Shown: positions 38,201-50,738 of the stretch, one piece after another
How positions within the stretch are numbered: the first letter of the stretch is position 1
How the letters are laid out: each line of letters begins with the position of its first letter
NCBI GenBank assembly: GCA_005281725.1
Contig: SSBO01000001.1
Location: forward strand, 9,669,334 to 9,733,333
Source of the DNA: Wuchereria bancrofti
Lineage: Eukaryota; Nematoda; Chromadorea; Rhabditida; Onchocercidae
Length of the DNA stretch: 64,000 nt
Direction: 5' to 3'
Position numbers and translations under genes: made by a program
Notes under the pieces: generated by a model
Seen by the model: the letters and a program-made list of their open reading frames with translations, nothing else
What the model was told of the DNA's origin: nothing
Databases searched by the model: none

Positions 38201-41200
38201 CTTTGATTAACCTATTTGTGAGTTATTTCCTGCTCTCTGTTTAAAAATGTTAAAATTTGCAGAGTTCTGCATCATCCGAGGAAGAGAATAACGAAAAAGG
38301 ACGAGTGGTTAGAAAAAGAATAAAAAGTCATGAGGAGATGGTGAAGCCAATATCCGATTCTGAAAAGGTTGTTGTACTGCTATTTTTTTTTTTTTGTGGA
38401 AGGTTATAAGTACCATATGAATCCATGAAAAGATTACGATTGTTTGATTTCAGGAAAATCATGTAGTAAATGATGAAAAATCAGCACCATCTACAGCGAT
38501 AATTGCTTCAAACCTAACCGCTCATATACCATACGGTATACCATGTGTTCGTGAATTACTCAGGTTAGTAGGCGGATGATTACTGATTATTAATTGTGGT
38601 TGTAAAAGTTCTAATTACAAAAATCAATGGTGTATTTCTTGATAAAAGCACGTGTCTCAGAATAAAAATTAAATCAAACAAACTGAGTGCAAGCCTGCAA
38701 AACTGGAATTAAGGAAAGGATGCGGTGAATCAGATGAGCACTTATCAGGGAAAATTATTTTTATGTTTGTATATATGTATATGTCATAAGTGAAATCCTC
38801 ACTTATGATGTGAATTCTTGGCGAGCTGATTCACCAACTTATTAAGCAAGAAATGCTATAACTTTCGTTTCAAACTTTGCTAAAAATTTTGAACTCCAAA
38901 TTTTTATAGGTTTTTAATTGCTCTGACTAATCCATTGGATCGTGCTAACACAGAATCAATGATTTTGATGGGGTTAAATTTGCTCACCGTTGCATTGGAA
39001 GCTGGCGCCGATCATGTTCGCAGTTTTTCATTGCTGATGCCATTGGTGAAAGATGAACTTTGTCGCTCGCTGTTACAAGTATTACTTAATATTTTCACAT
39101 TTGAGTAATTTAATTCATATCATATTTCAAGGTATTGAAGCAAAGTTGACTCTTAATCATTGTGTTACAATTTTCTGCATATCACTATTGGAAGCCGCTT
39201 CGAACGATTATTTGTTTATACGTAATTGGATCAAACTATCAGAACTTCATTAATAAACCTTCAAATTATATGTCATAGCAGATTTAAAAGTGAAACTATA
39301 ATTTGGAATTATCAAACTCGTTTTAGCTGTTAGATACCGAAAAATTACCCGTATTTGCTGCGACGAATCGTCTCTGCTTTTTGTTGTTTGAGGGTCTTCG
39401 TTCTGACCTGAAATTTCAACTTGAAATGTATTTTCTGAAATTACAATCAATCGTTACTAGTGAACAGGTCTTGTTTGTATTTTATATCTCTCTAACTATT
39501 TTAAAATTTTCTGCTGCGATAAATTGGCATGTAAAAAATTAATATATTTCATTGATACGTAAAAATAAAATTTTGACTTTTTAGACTCGTATTAGTTATG
39601 AACAAAAAGAAATGGCACTGGAAAGCATCGTGCAATTATGGCGTATAGCGGGACTAGTTACGGAAATTTACTTAAATTATGATTGTGATTTATATTGCTC
39701 AAATCTTTTTGAAAATCTTACTAAGGTAAACATTTGCTTTTTCCCTTTTTTTTTTTTTATGTAGAACTTATTGTATTATGCAACATAGGAATTCCATAAT
39801 TACAAGTACGAGAAATAAAATTTCATCAATTTGGTACTTTAAGCTTCTTCTTGAAAATGCGTTTCCTGTTCTGGGTTTGCGTTCTATCAATCTATTATCT
39901 CTGGATGGTTTGCTTACTGTAATTGATACGATTGATAACAACTGTGTATACAGGCAGGCTGGTGGTGTTCATCAAAAAACCGCTATTTCAACGTAGGTTC
40001 AATTTGTTGCACAAATTATTATTGGCTTTAATTTTTTTTTTTTTCTTGAGTTGTTTTGGTTTATAATCTCGTTTTTCTCAATTTATGGATTTTTTTTTAG
40101 TTCGATGTCAGCGCAATTGCACTTACCAGCTATTAGTGGATATGCTTTTGGAAGACAGAGTGCAATCGATGAAACTTTATGTAGGTTGTTAAAATTAAAT
40201 ATCACAATGATGTGTTGCTAAAATCGGAAGAATTTGTCTAATAAATTATATAGTTTTGATTTAAAAGTCATGTTAGAATCACAGCAAGTCAAATTTTGAC
40301 ATGACATAATACTGACAGCGAAGAATAGGACTGAACTAATTGGCATTACTGAAGTTTCACTGCGGAAGTTATTGTTTTAATAATTTGTCTTTTAAATTTT
40401 TGATAATTAATCTCTCGCAGTATTGCATTTTTTTTTAAGCAGTTACTGCAGCGGGAAGAGCGGCACTTTTTGAAACGTTTTTACCTTCTACAGCATTACA
40501 CGCAAATCGGATGGCTCCATCATCTTCTCCTCCATCAATTATAGAAGTCATCGAGAGGAAAAAGAAAAAACGAATTATTACAGAAGCGACGGAATTTTTT
40601 AATCAGGACCCAAAGAAAGGTTCTTGGTTTTATCAAAAAATTGAGTTTTAAATGATAATTTGAAGTCAAATAACCGGAAAAGCTTATAACTGTGGATTTT
40701 ATAGGAATTGAATTCCTTAAAGAGAAGAAAATTTTGAAATCACCGCTGGATCCTGTTGATGTTGTCGCTTGGTTAAGAGAGAATCCGCGCCTCGATAAAA
40801 AGCGAATTGCGGATTATATCTGCAGGTTTGTTATATTTCAAAACTTTTAATGAAATTTGGTGTTTTTTTTTAATTTGTTATAAGCGCTGAATCTTGTAGA
40901 TTTTGTTGTCTCTTTTATGAGATTGTAGATATTGAAGTTTAGTATTCCTATTAAAATCATTAATTTGGTTTGTTATTAGCACCTATGAAGCACATCACTT
41001 ATTGAAGTTTTTTTCTATTAGATTGTCGATATGAATTGTTGAGCGTTCTGAAAATAATGAGTGAAAACAATTAGATGAAGGGAAAAAATCCAGAAAGTAA
41101 TAGATAGTAAAGTTTCTACTATATTTTTAGCGTTCCATAATGAACATATATGGAACTTTTTAAATTTATTACTTATTGCACATGCATAATCTGCAGCCGA

Positions 41201-44200
41201 AAAAATGCCGCTGTATTGGATGCTTTTGTTCGGTCATTTCCATTTGGAAATACTCGTTTGGATGATGCTTTACGTATGTTTTTGGAAGCATTTAGATTAC
41301 CTGGAGAAGCTGCAGAAATTTCGATGGTAATGCAACATTTTGCAGGTTAGTGCTGTAATGTGATGCTAAACACTTAATGAAATTTGAATGGTTTTTTGTC
41401 ATTTTTATGTAAAATATATTTGTCTTGACATTTAATTCTAACTTGAATAAAACAATTTTTTAGTAAAGTTTTATATGAACGCGGAATTTGAAAAAACAAA
41501 TTTTTTTTAATGTTAACGTGAAGTTTTATAAAATTAGCTGGAATTTTTGTTTTTCTAACGGAAGTGGAAAGGGCAGTACCGGTATGACTGAAAATTATAA
41601 TATCTCTGTTAGGATTATTTTTGTTAACTTATCGTTTGTTTAGTGTCTTACTGTTTCATTAAAATTTTTAGTCACTGAACAAGCAATGATCTGACATAAA
41701 TAATTAGGACTTCGTTGCTAAAAATGCTTGCGTCATTATTAGCTATTATCCTTTTTTTTACCATTGCTTCTTTTTCACCTTTTTTTTTTTTGAATGTTAA
41801 GATCACTGGTATATTGCAAATGGTGAACCCTTCAACCACGTTGATGCTGCTTTCACATTAGCTTATGCTGTCATTATGCTCAATACTGATCAACACAATC
41901 CACAGGTTTTTTTTTTTCGTATATTTATTTTTTTTATTTTATGATTTATTTAAGAGGAAAAAATATGCAAGAAAGTTTGATTTTCGGTTTAATTAATCGT
42001 TGGTTAAAATTATTCATTGTAATACATTAAGGGTTGTTCGAAATATTCCTTAATCTGTATATAAAGTGAAATATGATTTCAGGTGCGGAAAAATCAGCGA
42101 CCGATGCAAGCAGAATGTTTCAAGCGAAATTTATCAGGTACTAACGGTGGCCAAGATTTCGATCCCGCAATGTTGGATGAAATGTATAACGCTATCAGGC
42201 ATGTGATAAAAATGTTTGAGTTGAAAGTTTGAACAGAAGGAAAAGTCAGATCTTCTGCAAGATATGAAAATATGATTTCATTTGACATTGATAGATAATA
42301 TTCAATCTTGAAAGCGTTTTCAGAAATGAAGAAATTGTGATGCCTGCTGAACAGGTTGGGATTGTAAAGGAAAATTATCTATGGAAGGTAAATTTCTATA
42401 GTTCGTAAGACAGATTAAATAAATATGACTTAGAAGCTCCTATGATTGATACGGTAAATAATTCTAATTAAATGACACTGTTAAATTAAGGGTTAACAGA
42501 AGTTGACAGGAATGAAAGCTTATATAATTTTTTTGGATAGTTATATAATTTTTATTCTTAGAGTGGAAGAAAATTAAGTTCAGAAAAATTTTTTGCGGTA
42601 ACATGTTTTGACTTTAAAATGTTCGCATTAAGATAGTGTCAAAGTATGGAAGATAGTAGTAGGACTTGTTGATAATATTGGTGGGAAAGAGAAAACAACA
42701 TTTCAAACTTTTATTCTAACAATAAGTTGAATTTTTTAGGTTTTGTTACGACGTGGTGAAACGAAGGAAGGTGAATTTATCCATGTACCAGCAGGGTGGA
42801 ATGACCATGATTTATTTAGTATCACTTGGGGTCCAGCTTCTGCGGCGCTATCGTTTGTATTTGACAAAAGTGGAAGAGACACCATTTTACAGGTATTAAA
42901 AAATAAGTGCTTTCATATTCAGTGTTTTTTGCTATTATCATTCAGCTCGTGAATGGTTATTCAAAATTTCAGAAATTTCCGATTTCAGAAATATTTTTCT
43001 GGAGACTTCAGAAAATTTTTCGAAAAAAATTTCGAAATTTTCAGAAAAAATTTTAAAATTAGTTGTTCAGATCAACATTTCAGAAAGTGCTGAATGGATA
43101 TCGCAAGTGTGCATCCATAGCTGCACATTACGGAATGAGCGATGTTTTCGATAATTTAATTATTCATTTGTGCAAATTTTCTACTTTGATGGCTACAAAT
43201 GAAGGTAAAATAGTCTGTCAGAAATGTCATTTCTCTGGTTTGGAATCAAGGAAAGCGATAGAAATTTTGGGAGATTTGCAGTAATCATACTACTTTGTTT
43301 ATTATTGCAATTTATAGATAATCCGGAACAGAGTTTGGAAATCCAGCAACATGGAGTTTTGATTGAAAATTCCAATCAAAGTGCGGAGCAGATTGCAATT
43401 GCCTTTGGTGAAAACACAAAAGCGCAAATGGCTGCAAGAGCTATGTTCCAATTGGTCCATGCTCATGGTGACATTCTTCGAGAGGTATAACTAAATTTAT
43501 TCTTTACATGGTTTTAAATTTTTCCGAAGTGTTTTCCGTAACATAACTGTTTCTTTAAAGATTTATCCTTACTGAATTATAGGGCTGGAAAAATGTGCTA
43601 GACAGTATTTTACGTTTATTTTATGCCCGTTTATTGCCAACTGCAATAACGGAAGTAGAGGACTTTGTGGATAGCAAAGGATGGGTATCGATACAGCGAG
43701 TATCACCACCGTAAGTTCTGTTATATAATTATTTCTGAACCATTAACTTATTTATTTATCTTCTTTTATGAAACGTTGCAGAAAGTTATCAACTAATCGA
43801 AGCGATTCTGGTTTGCTCAGCTGGCTTGGACTTGGCTCGAATTATGACAACAAGGAATTTACGCCAACTGTCGATCAGCAACAACTTATCAAAGTAGAAT
43901 TTTCACGTTTTCTGAAATTTAAATCATTTCTAATATCTATAAAATGGCTTGTAATTGCCGAACTATAAAATCAGCAGTTAGATTTGAAATTTTTCAAACA
44001 AAAAGTTAAACGTCATACAGATAGCTCAAGAAGTGATAGCTGAATGTCATCCGGAACAGCTCATTGTTGATGGCAAATACCTCACTTCATCCGCTCTTTC
44101 TGAACTCATTAGTACTATTATTCAAGCTTCTACAAATGTTGCTCACATTGAAATGGATAAAGGTGAACCTGTGATAAGGAAATTGAAAGAACAGGTTAGT

Positions 44201-47200
44201 ATTTGAATCGATTTTTGGGTTTCTTTGTCTTCGTATTTCTCAGATTTCTTAATTCAGATTGCATTCTCAAGAACTTTGCAACTAGTGAGCTTATAGTTCA
44301 CTATCACTTTGAACCATTCATTATGCAATACTTCATGATTATATTTTTCAGTTTCGTTTACTACAATCCTTTAACCAATTTTGTTTTTATGGGTACAATT
44401 ACCGAAGCATTATTTTCAGGAAGAGGATGCACTTGTACTTTACCTGGAAATGATGATTAGCATAGCACTGGAAAATAAAGATCGTTTATCTCAAATATGG
44501 ACACCAATTAAGCAGCATTTGAAATGGATTATGACTAGTTTTGGTCGGAATCCGTTGATTGTGGAGAGAGCTGTTGTTGGCTTGTTAAGGATTGCAAATA
44601 GGAATTTGTACCATCTTAAAGATGATATTGCTGATGAAGTGCTTCAATCTTTAGGGATTCTCCTGGTTTGTCTTATTTTGAAAATCTCACAATTGAATAT
44701 CAACGTTTGTCATCTAATAATTAATAGTCATTTTTGCTTCAGAAACTACCACCTCCAGCTATGTTTATGTTTTCGCGACAAATTTCATATGGATTACATG
44801 AATTGCTGCGCACAAATGCTGCAAATGTACACCGACGCGAACATTGGGCAATTCTTTTTGGATTAATGGAAGCTGCAGGAGCTGGTGTTTATCCGGAGGA
44901 TTTCAATAATACACAAATTGATACTGTAAATTATTAGTTATGCGTTTTTTGTTCAAATTTCAATTAGCTATTTTTACTATGCTGTTACTATTGCGTTTAG
45001 TTTTTTCTTTCGTCATAGCAGTACTAATGCGAATAAATTAGAATGAGTTTGATGTATTACTTCCTTTTTTTTTTGTAGATTAGAATGAAAGAGTAACAAT
45101 TTTTGCGAATTTTTAAAGCTCCTTAGGATTTTCAGCCTGCTTCATCTCAAAGAAAATCGAAAATCCTAAATCGACAAGTGCATAGTGATACGGAACCAAG
45201 TTTAAATCGTCCTCGAGTTGATAACACAAATGAAACAATGTCTGTTGACAGAGGTTACACATCTGATGTTGTTAAAGGTATACTATATACTTCTACTTAT
45301 TATTCATCAATTATTTCTATTTTTATTTTATATCGTTAGTTTGCTAGTTTGTTTATAACCGGAGTCTATATGCAAAAATATTTTTATAAAATTTATTGCG
45401 TAATTTTTTGCAGGATCAATATCATCCTTTTCGACTCTTTCAGAACATATTGATAGTGCAGCTTCATTATTAAAAGAGACAAGCACAGAATGGATACATG
45501 TTGATCACAAAGATGGTTTGTTTTAATTATAGATTAATATTTGTATGTACAATCTTTTGAAAGGAAAAAATGATATGAGAGAAAACAAAAGAGCTTTCAT
45601 TATTCATTGCGATTATTAGTATATGGAGTGTAGTGTATTTCTCAATAAGACAATTGCTATTACTTAATTGTTGTTTGCATAAAAACAAAATCATGTAATA
45701 TCTTTTTCTTTAATCGATACTTCATCTTAATAAATAAGCAGACATAGATTTTTTTTTTGGTTGAGAGTGAGATAACAGGATTTCGAAAAAAAAAAAAAGG
45801 AAAAAAAATTCGTTTCAGCAACACTTGCTGCGCAGCAACAGCAGCTTCAGCTTAAGCCAACTGGAAAACAGCATCTTTATTCGAGTGTTTTCGATCGTGG
45901 TACTGTTGTGCTGCGGACTAATCTCATTAGGTTGTCTTTCGAAATTTTACACTGCTACAGTCGTTTTACAATGAAAATTTTGAGTTTTAACCTTTCAATG
46001 CTTTGATAAATTTGGAAATAAATTGTTTTATTTTAGGCACGATCCTTTAGCGTTTCTCAAAGTGGGAGAAACGTTAGCATTTCTGGTACGAGATGCAGCT
46101 CATATCACTCCTGATAACTTTGATTCGTGTATTGAATGTTTGCGCTCATGTACTGAAGCTAGTCTGGATGGTGGAAGGTATACGTATGTTTTATTTCTAG
46201 TTTTGCTGTATGCAGCTTGATAGATTAAGTTATGACCATTTTTCTGTTTGTTTTTAGATGATTTTTTAATCTAAGATTTCAAATAAATTTCAAATGTTAC
46301 AGATACGCTGCAGGTCCGCTTAGTGATGATGCTCAAAGTCAGCTACGAAGTGTTCTAAAAGACGAGAAGTCAAAGCATAGTACTAAACAAGGTTATTGGT
46401 TTGTTAGATCTGTAGGAATGGTTCATAATGTTGTGGATGAATAGATTATTTTTTTAAAAAAATTTCTTTATTTAGCGGATAGATGGAAATTTAAAAATTC
46501 GAGTTTATATTGCAGATAGAAATAGCCATAGACATATGTCTTTGAAAACCAGAAGTAACTATGAGGACGAAGAAATGTCAGTTCAAGCTGAACCACAAAA
46601 GTTATCAGCAAGCTACCAACAGGTTAGTGTTTTCAATTTTGCTACACATAATTTGAAGTGCTGATGAAAATTTGATTAATGTCATCTTTATCAATCTTCC
46701 ACTTTTTTCGTTTGAACTACAAAATTTATGCATAGATGTTGTGACTTTTCTTTTTAAGCATGAAATGAATATTATAAGTCGCTGTTTTTGTCCTTTTCAT
46801 AAAATTTAATGGACGTTCTTTTTTACAGATTGCCTTCCAAATACTTGACTTGTGTCATACATTGCATGTGAAAGGTGCTACAATATATCGAAGTTGGGCT
46901 GATGGTGGAGCTAACGTGAGCCCATCTTTATCTTCTTTTTTTTTGTAGCGTTATCAGTTTAATATTTTTAATTATTCAAATTCTTCACTGAACAGATACG
47001 CTCTTGTTCAATTGGAATTGAATTATGTTTTAGATTGATGCTAGTTTACCAGCTCTATGGAACCATTGTTGGCGACCACTTTTACAATGTATAGCTCGTC
47101 TCTGCTGTGACTGTAGGCGGCAAGTACGAACACAAGCGCTTAATTTCCTTGTGGTAAGCTTTATATTTTAACTGTGCAAATTTTAAGCACAAACTCATCT

Positions 47201-49360
47201 TCAAATTTTTATAGCGAGCCTTTCTAATACCGGAAATGCAAGTGATGGAAGGCAAGCAGTGGGAAGAATGTTTTGGCGAGGTACTTTTCCCTCTGCTACA
47301 AAAGTTGCTCGAAAATTTATCACCAATGGATCCGATTGGAATGGAGGAGACAAGAGTACGAGTTATGCAGCTTATCTCGAAAATTCTACTCAATCATTTA
47401 ACGTTGGTTTAAATTTTTATTTTGTAATCTGATTAAAATCATATCTTTTTGGATTTGGAAACCAACATCAGCAAAATGTCCTTATAGAAGATGGATCAAA
47501 ATCTTTCTCACTAATCTGATTTAAAGTTAGGGCGATGTTGGAGTTGTAAATTATCTAAAATTAAGTTCATTTTTATTGCTGTAAGAAGACTATTAAATGT
47601 TATGTCGCCAAATCAAGGCTAAAATTTTTTTCTAGGCCTTTGAGTTTGTTGGCATCATTCCGATCTTTATGGTTACGTTTGCTAGATTATATGGATCAGT
47701 ATCTTCATGCGGATCGCAGTGAACTTTTATCAGAATCAATCCCAGAATCGTTAAAGAATATGATTCTCGTCATGGACAATACTGAAATGTTCAATACTAT
47801 ACCTGATTTATATGATATGACTGTTACACGCATTGGTACATTCTTACCAGAGTTACTTGCTGAAGTGATGCCTGGCCCACCAAGAAGGTACTTTTATTAT
47901 TCTTAGTTTGGATTTATACATTTAGAATTTTATTGAAATTTTCGTTTTAGTAAGGTTTTATTTATTTTTATTATTGCATATTTTCTAGGTTGGATTTGCC
48001 TGATATGAAGTTACAAGAGACCCCAGATTCACCTCTTCAAAACAGAAGCCCTGAAATTACTAACCTCGGTTCTGGCGAAACTGCATCAATACTTCCTCAA
48101 CAATTCAGTATTGATAGACAAGTGCTAATCGCCCCACCAATCGATTTAAATACGCAGTCACAATCTCCAAATCTTGAACAGATGGAATCTGAACATATCA
48201 TCCATGACAACGAAACTTCTAAGTGTGCTAATTTACCGGAAGCTGCAGGGGAAATTTCAATTCCAGAATTGGTAGGAAAAATTTATCTTTTTGGTGTTAC
48301 ATGTTTCCGAAGTTTAATGCTGCATTTGTATGTTATTTAATCTTATGATTTATATATTATTACTAAAATATTGTCAAACTAATGAAATAGCTGTTTTATT
48401 TTTAAATTTCATTTCACTTTTTTACTACCAGATATTTACATCTGCTTGCGTTGACGGATTACTTACAGGAAGAAGTAATCGTTCATTCCGGTAACACTTC
48501 CCCGCCTATGCAGTCTATACATTTTAATACTCCTGAAGCAAATGTGCAACCTTCGATACCAACTTTAAATGCAGAATCGATTTTCTATAGTCGAAGTGGA
48601 ATAACATGTGATGAACAACGTTCAGGTCAACAATTGTCATGTGCTCACACTGCACAAACATACAATACTGATTATCGTTACGATGCTGCAGGAATGACGA
48701 AAGTTAGTGATGAGACACAGTTTGCTACGTCATCAATGGAATCATATCGAGTTTGTGCTTTTCTTATGAGTTCTACTTTTATTTCCATTGTTTATGTAAA
48801 ATTAATCCTTATATGTAAAATTAGTGTTAGTAAATTTATGTATGTAATCATGTAACCAAGTTTATGTTAAATTAACCTTATTTTGGTAGCCTCATTTTTA
48901 CTGCTAAAATATTTGTTCAGGTAGCGCCACCTCATTTATTGTATGCTCAGCAACAATTACAACGGCCTCCAATTATGGACTCACAGTCATCACAAATTTC
49001 GTATCAGTTAGCTTCGGGTCCAATGCCAATGATGATGTCAATTGGTGAACCTTTGCTTCCATCACCAAATAGTGCATTTTCACCTCCAGTATCTGCTCCT
49101 GTGCGATCTGTTGCTGAACTATCACTTCGAAATGCTGAGGTATAAAGTTTTAGTTTCATTACTCATATTATTCATACTTCCTTTTTCTTGATAATAATTC
49201 CATGATGTGCGTAAGAATCAGTAGTGATGATGATCATAAATATTGCTGTGAAATTGATAATTGTTACTTTTATCATATTTTTTATCTTTTTGAATAGTGA
49301 AACTTTCAGTCAGCACGGAAGGAAGAACAAAACATGGTGGTAACATCCAGAATGGCGTAG
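35261..49360 (+). CDS. GBF1: GBF1-type Sec7 Arf guanine-nucleotide exchange factor, complete, 42 exons
   Basis: Activates Arf at the cis-Golgi/ER-Golgi interface for COPI coat assembly. It aligns along its length with human GBF1: DCB domain ([31 protein letters not shown]), HUS box near residues 567-572 (NYDCD), Sec7 about 695-895, then HDS domains ([50 protein letters not shown]) and a Pro/Gln/Ser-rich tail. Joined length is 2059 residues. Exons start-end (kb prefixes dropped where obvious): 35261-440, 35993-36141, 36252-363, 36598-816, 37149-271, 37473-629, 37972-38117, 38263-367, 38454-563, 38910-39078, 39327-467, 39585-725, 39844-992, 40101-180, 40443-619, 40705-825, 41197-345, 41802-905, 42083-198, 42324-387, 42740-892, 43084-204, 43318-484, 43583-710, 43782-893, 44021-194, 44420-665, 44743-925, 45127-277, 45414-515, 45819-930, 46037-177, 46303-391, 46516-622, 46829-915, 47034-153, 47215-402, 47636-887, 47989-48271, 48469-750, 48921-49139, 49310-360. 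Poly(A) signal at 49415-49420. Confidence 0.95.
40550..42387 (+). other. Sec7 catalytic domain region of GBF1
   Basis: This is the exchange-factor core. The glutamic finger is Glu ~797 in FRLPGEA. The Arf-binding loop [12 protein letters not shown] is intact, so the domain looks active. The RPM Met matches the position reported as important for brefeldin sensitivity of human GBF1 (Met832). Sensitivity of this protein is inference. Confidence 0.85.
42199..42323 (+). other. GC-AG intron in GBF1
   Basis: The conserved junction [10 protein letters not shown] requires the 5' splice site CAG/GCATGT, a GC donor, and the acceptor TTTTCAG. A nearby GT at 42202 would add bases out of phase. All other introns modelled in this gene have GT donors. 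Confidence 0.8.
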
Positions 49361-50738
49361 AATGAATTAGCAGATTCATCGAGTACGGTGTAAAGTTTGT
49401 TTGAGTGAGAAACAAATAAAATGTACTACTAGTGGATTTCTTTTTAATTTTTATACATACATTTTACAGGGCTGTCTCATTGGGATTATCATTCCATAGT
49501 GGAAGCTTATTGTTATTTGTGCTTAGTTTTAGTTTCATTACTATCATTAATTAAATTGGTATTTTTGGTCTGTGATTAACTTGTCTTTGTCTTTTTAGTG
49601 AAGTGTAAATAAGTTAGAATTAAATATGTATAATATTTCCATTGCTAAGGTTCCCTAAAAATTTGTTAGCTTGCTCTCATTTTCTAAACATGAAGAACTG
49701 GTTTCTTAAATTACTGTGTGATTCGATAATATTATATTGTCGCCTTTTTAATACTCTTACTCTTTCAGATTTATCTGTTATATTTTATGCATAGGCATAA
49801 TTTATCGATAGTTTTCCGGAGATGGTAAATTAGATTAGACGTTTTTGTAAAAATAAACTGTAAATTTTGGATGATAGATGTTTCACATCCGAGAAAGAGG
49901 GAAGTATATGTTCATTTATAGTTAAGATGAAAAATTTATATTTACAATTGAAATTCATATGGCACAAAAATTTTCTGCAAAACATTTCTTTAATCTCTTT
50001 CAGTTGTTTCAAACTCTTCTTTTATTTCCTCATATAATCTTTCATTGTAACGATTCCTTTTTTTTTTTCTTTTTTTAAACGAACATTGTACGGATATGTA
50101 TGATGTTTATTAACAGATGATAAATAATTATTACGGGAATGTTTCAGCAATGTTTTCTTCTTTTTTTTTTTTTCACAACACTATTAATCCTGTTCACTGT
50201 TATTTTTATTGTTTCCTATAAAAATAAGGACAAGAATTAAATTCGAGAAAAAAAAACATGTATACAAAACTGTTATTGTTAAAGACTAGAATTGAAATTG
50301 AATTTAACTTTCTTTCATTTTCCAAAAAGAATCAACCTATTGGTTTAAGGAATTTTTATCCTACCTAAAATTTATTAGAATGAAAGAATTGATGTAAATG
50401 AACATTTAATTAGTTATTATACTTACCTTTAAAATTTATTCTGCTTTCTTTCCCTTTCATAGTAATATTCTTGGAGAGTTTTATCTTTTAGATGATTCAA
50501 TTTCTGTAGTAACATCGTAATTTATGTATAAGATGTGGAAGAAATTGGTTAAAAATATTCCAAATTTATGAAAAAAATTCGAAAATAATAATCATTAGTT
50601 TAGCTGGAATGTTAAATTTAAAAAAAAAAATGTTAAATTTTAATTGTTGTCTTAGTTAAACATTTTAATGAAATATTAGAGTTAAAGAAGAAATTGCCGA
50701 AATATCTTTTGCATTTATTAATAATACAACTCTTTTTA
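49361..50738. other. Intergenic region between convergent GBF1 and WASP-like genes
   Basis: GBF1 3'-UTR DNA, then A+T-rich sequence. On the minus strand about 50440-50520 holds an exon-like frame (acceptor CTACAG, starts KLNHLKDKTLQEYY, ends in TAA). It could be an alternative last exon of the WASP-like gene. Confidence 0.5.

Noticed and set aside
47082..47393. 103-residue minus-strand open frame
   Set aside because: It is antisense to two conserved GBF1 exons (47034-47153 and 47215-47402).
48432..48468. Earlier GBF1 exon start at the acceptor CTACCAG (48432)
   Set aside because: It runs into a stop in phase; the acceptor TTACAG giving a start at 48469 keeps the frame.
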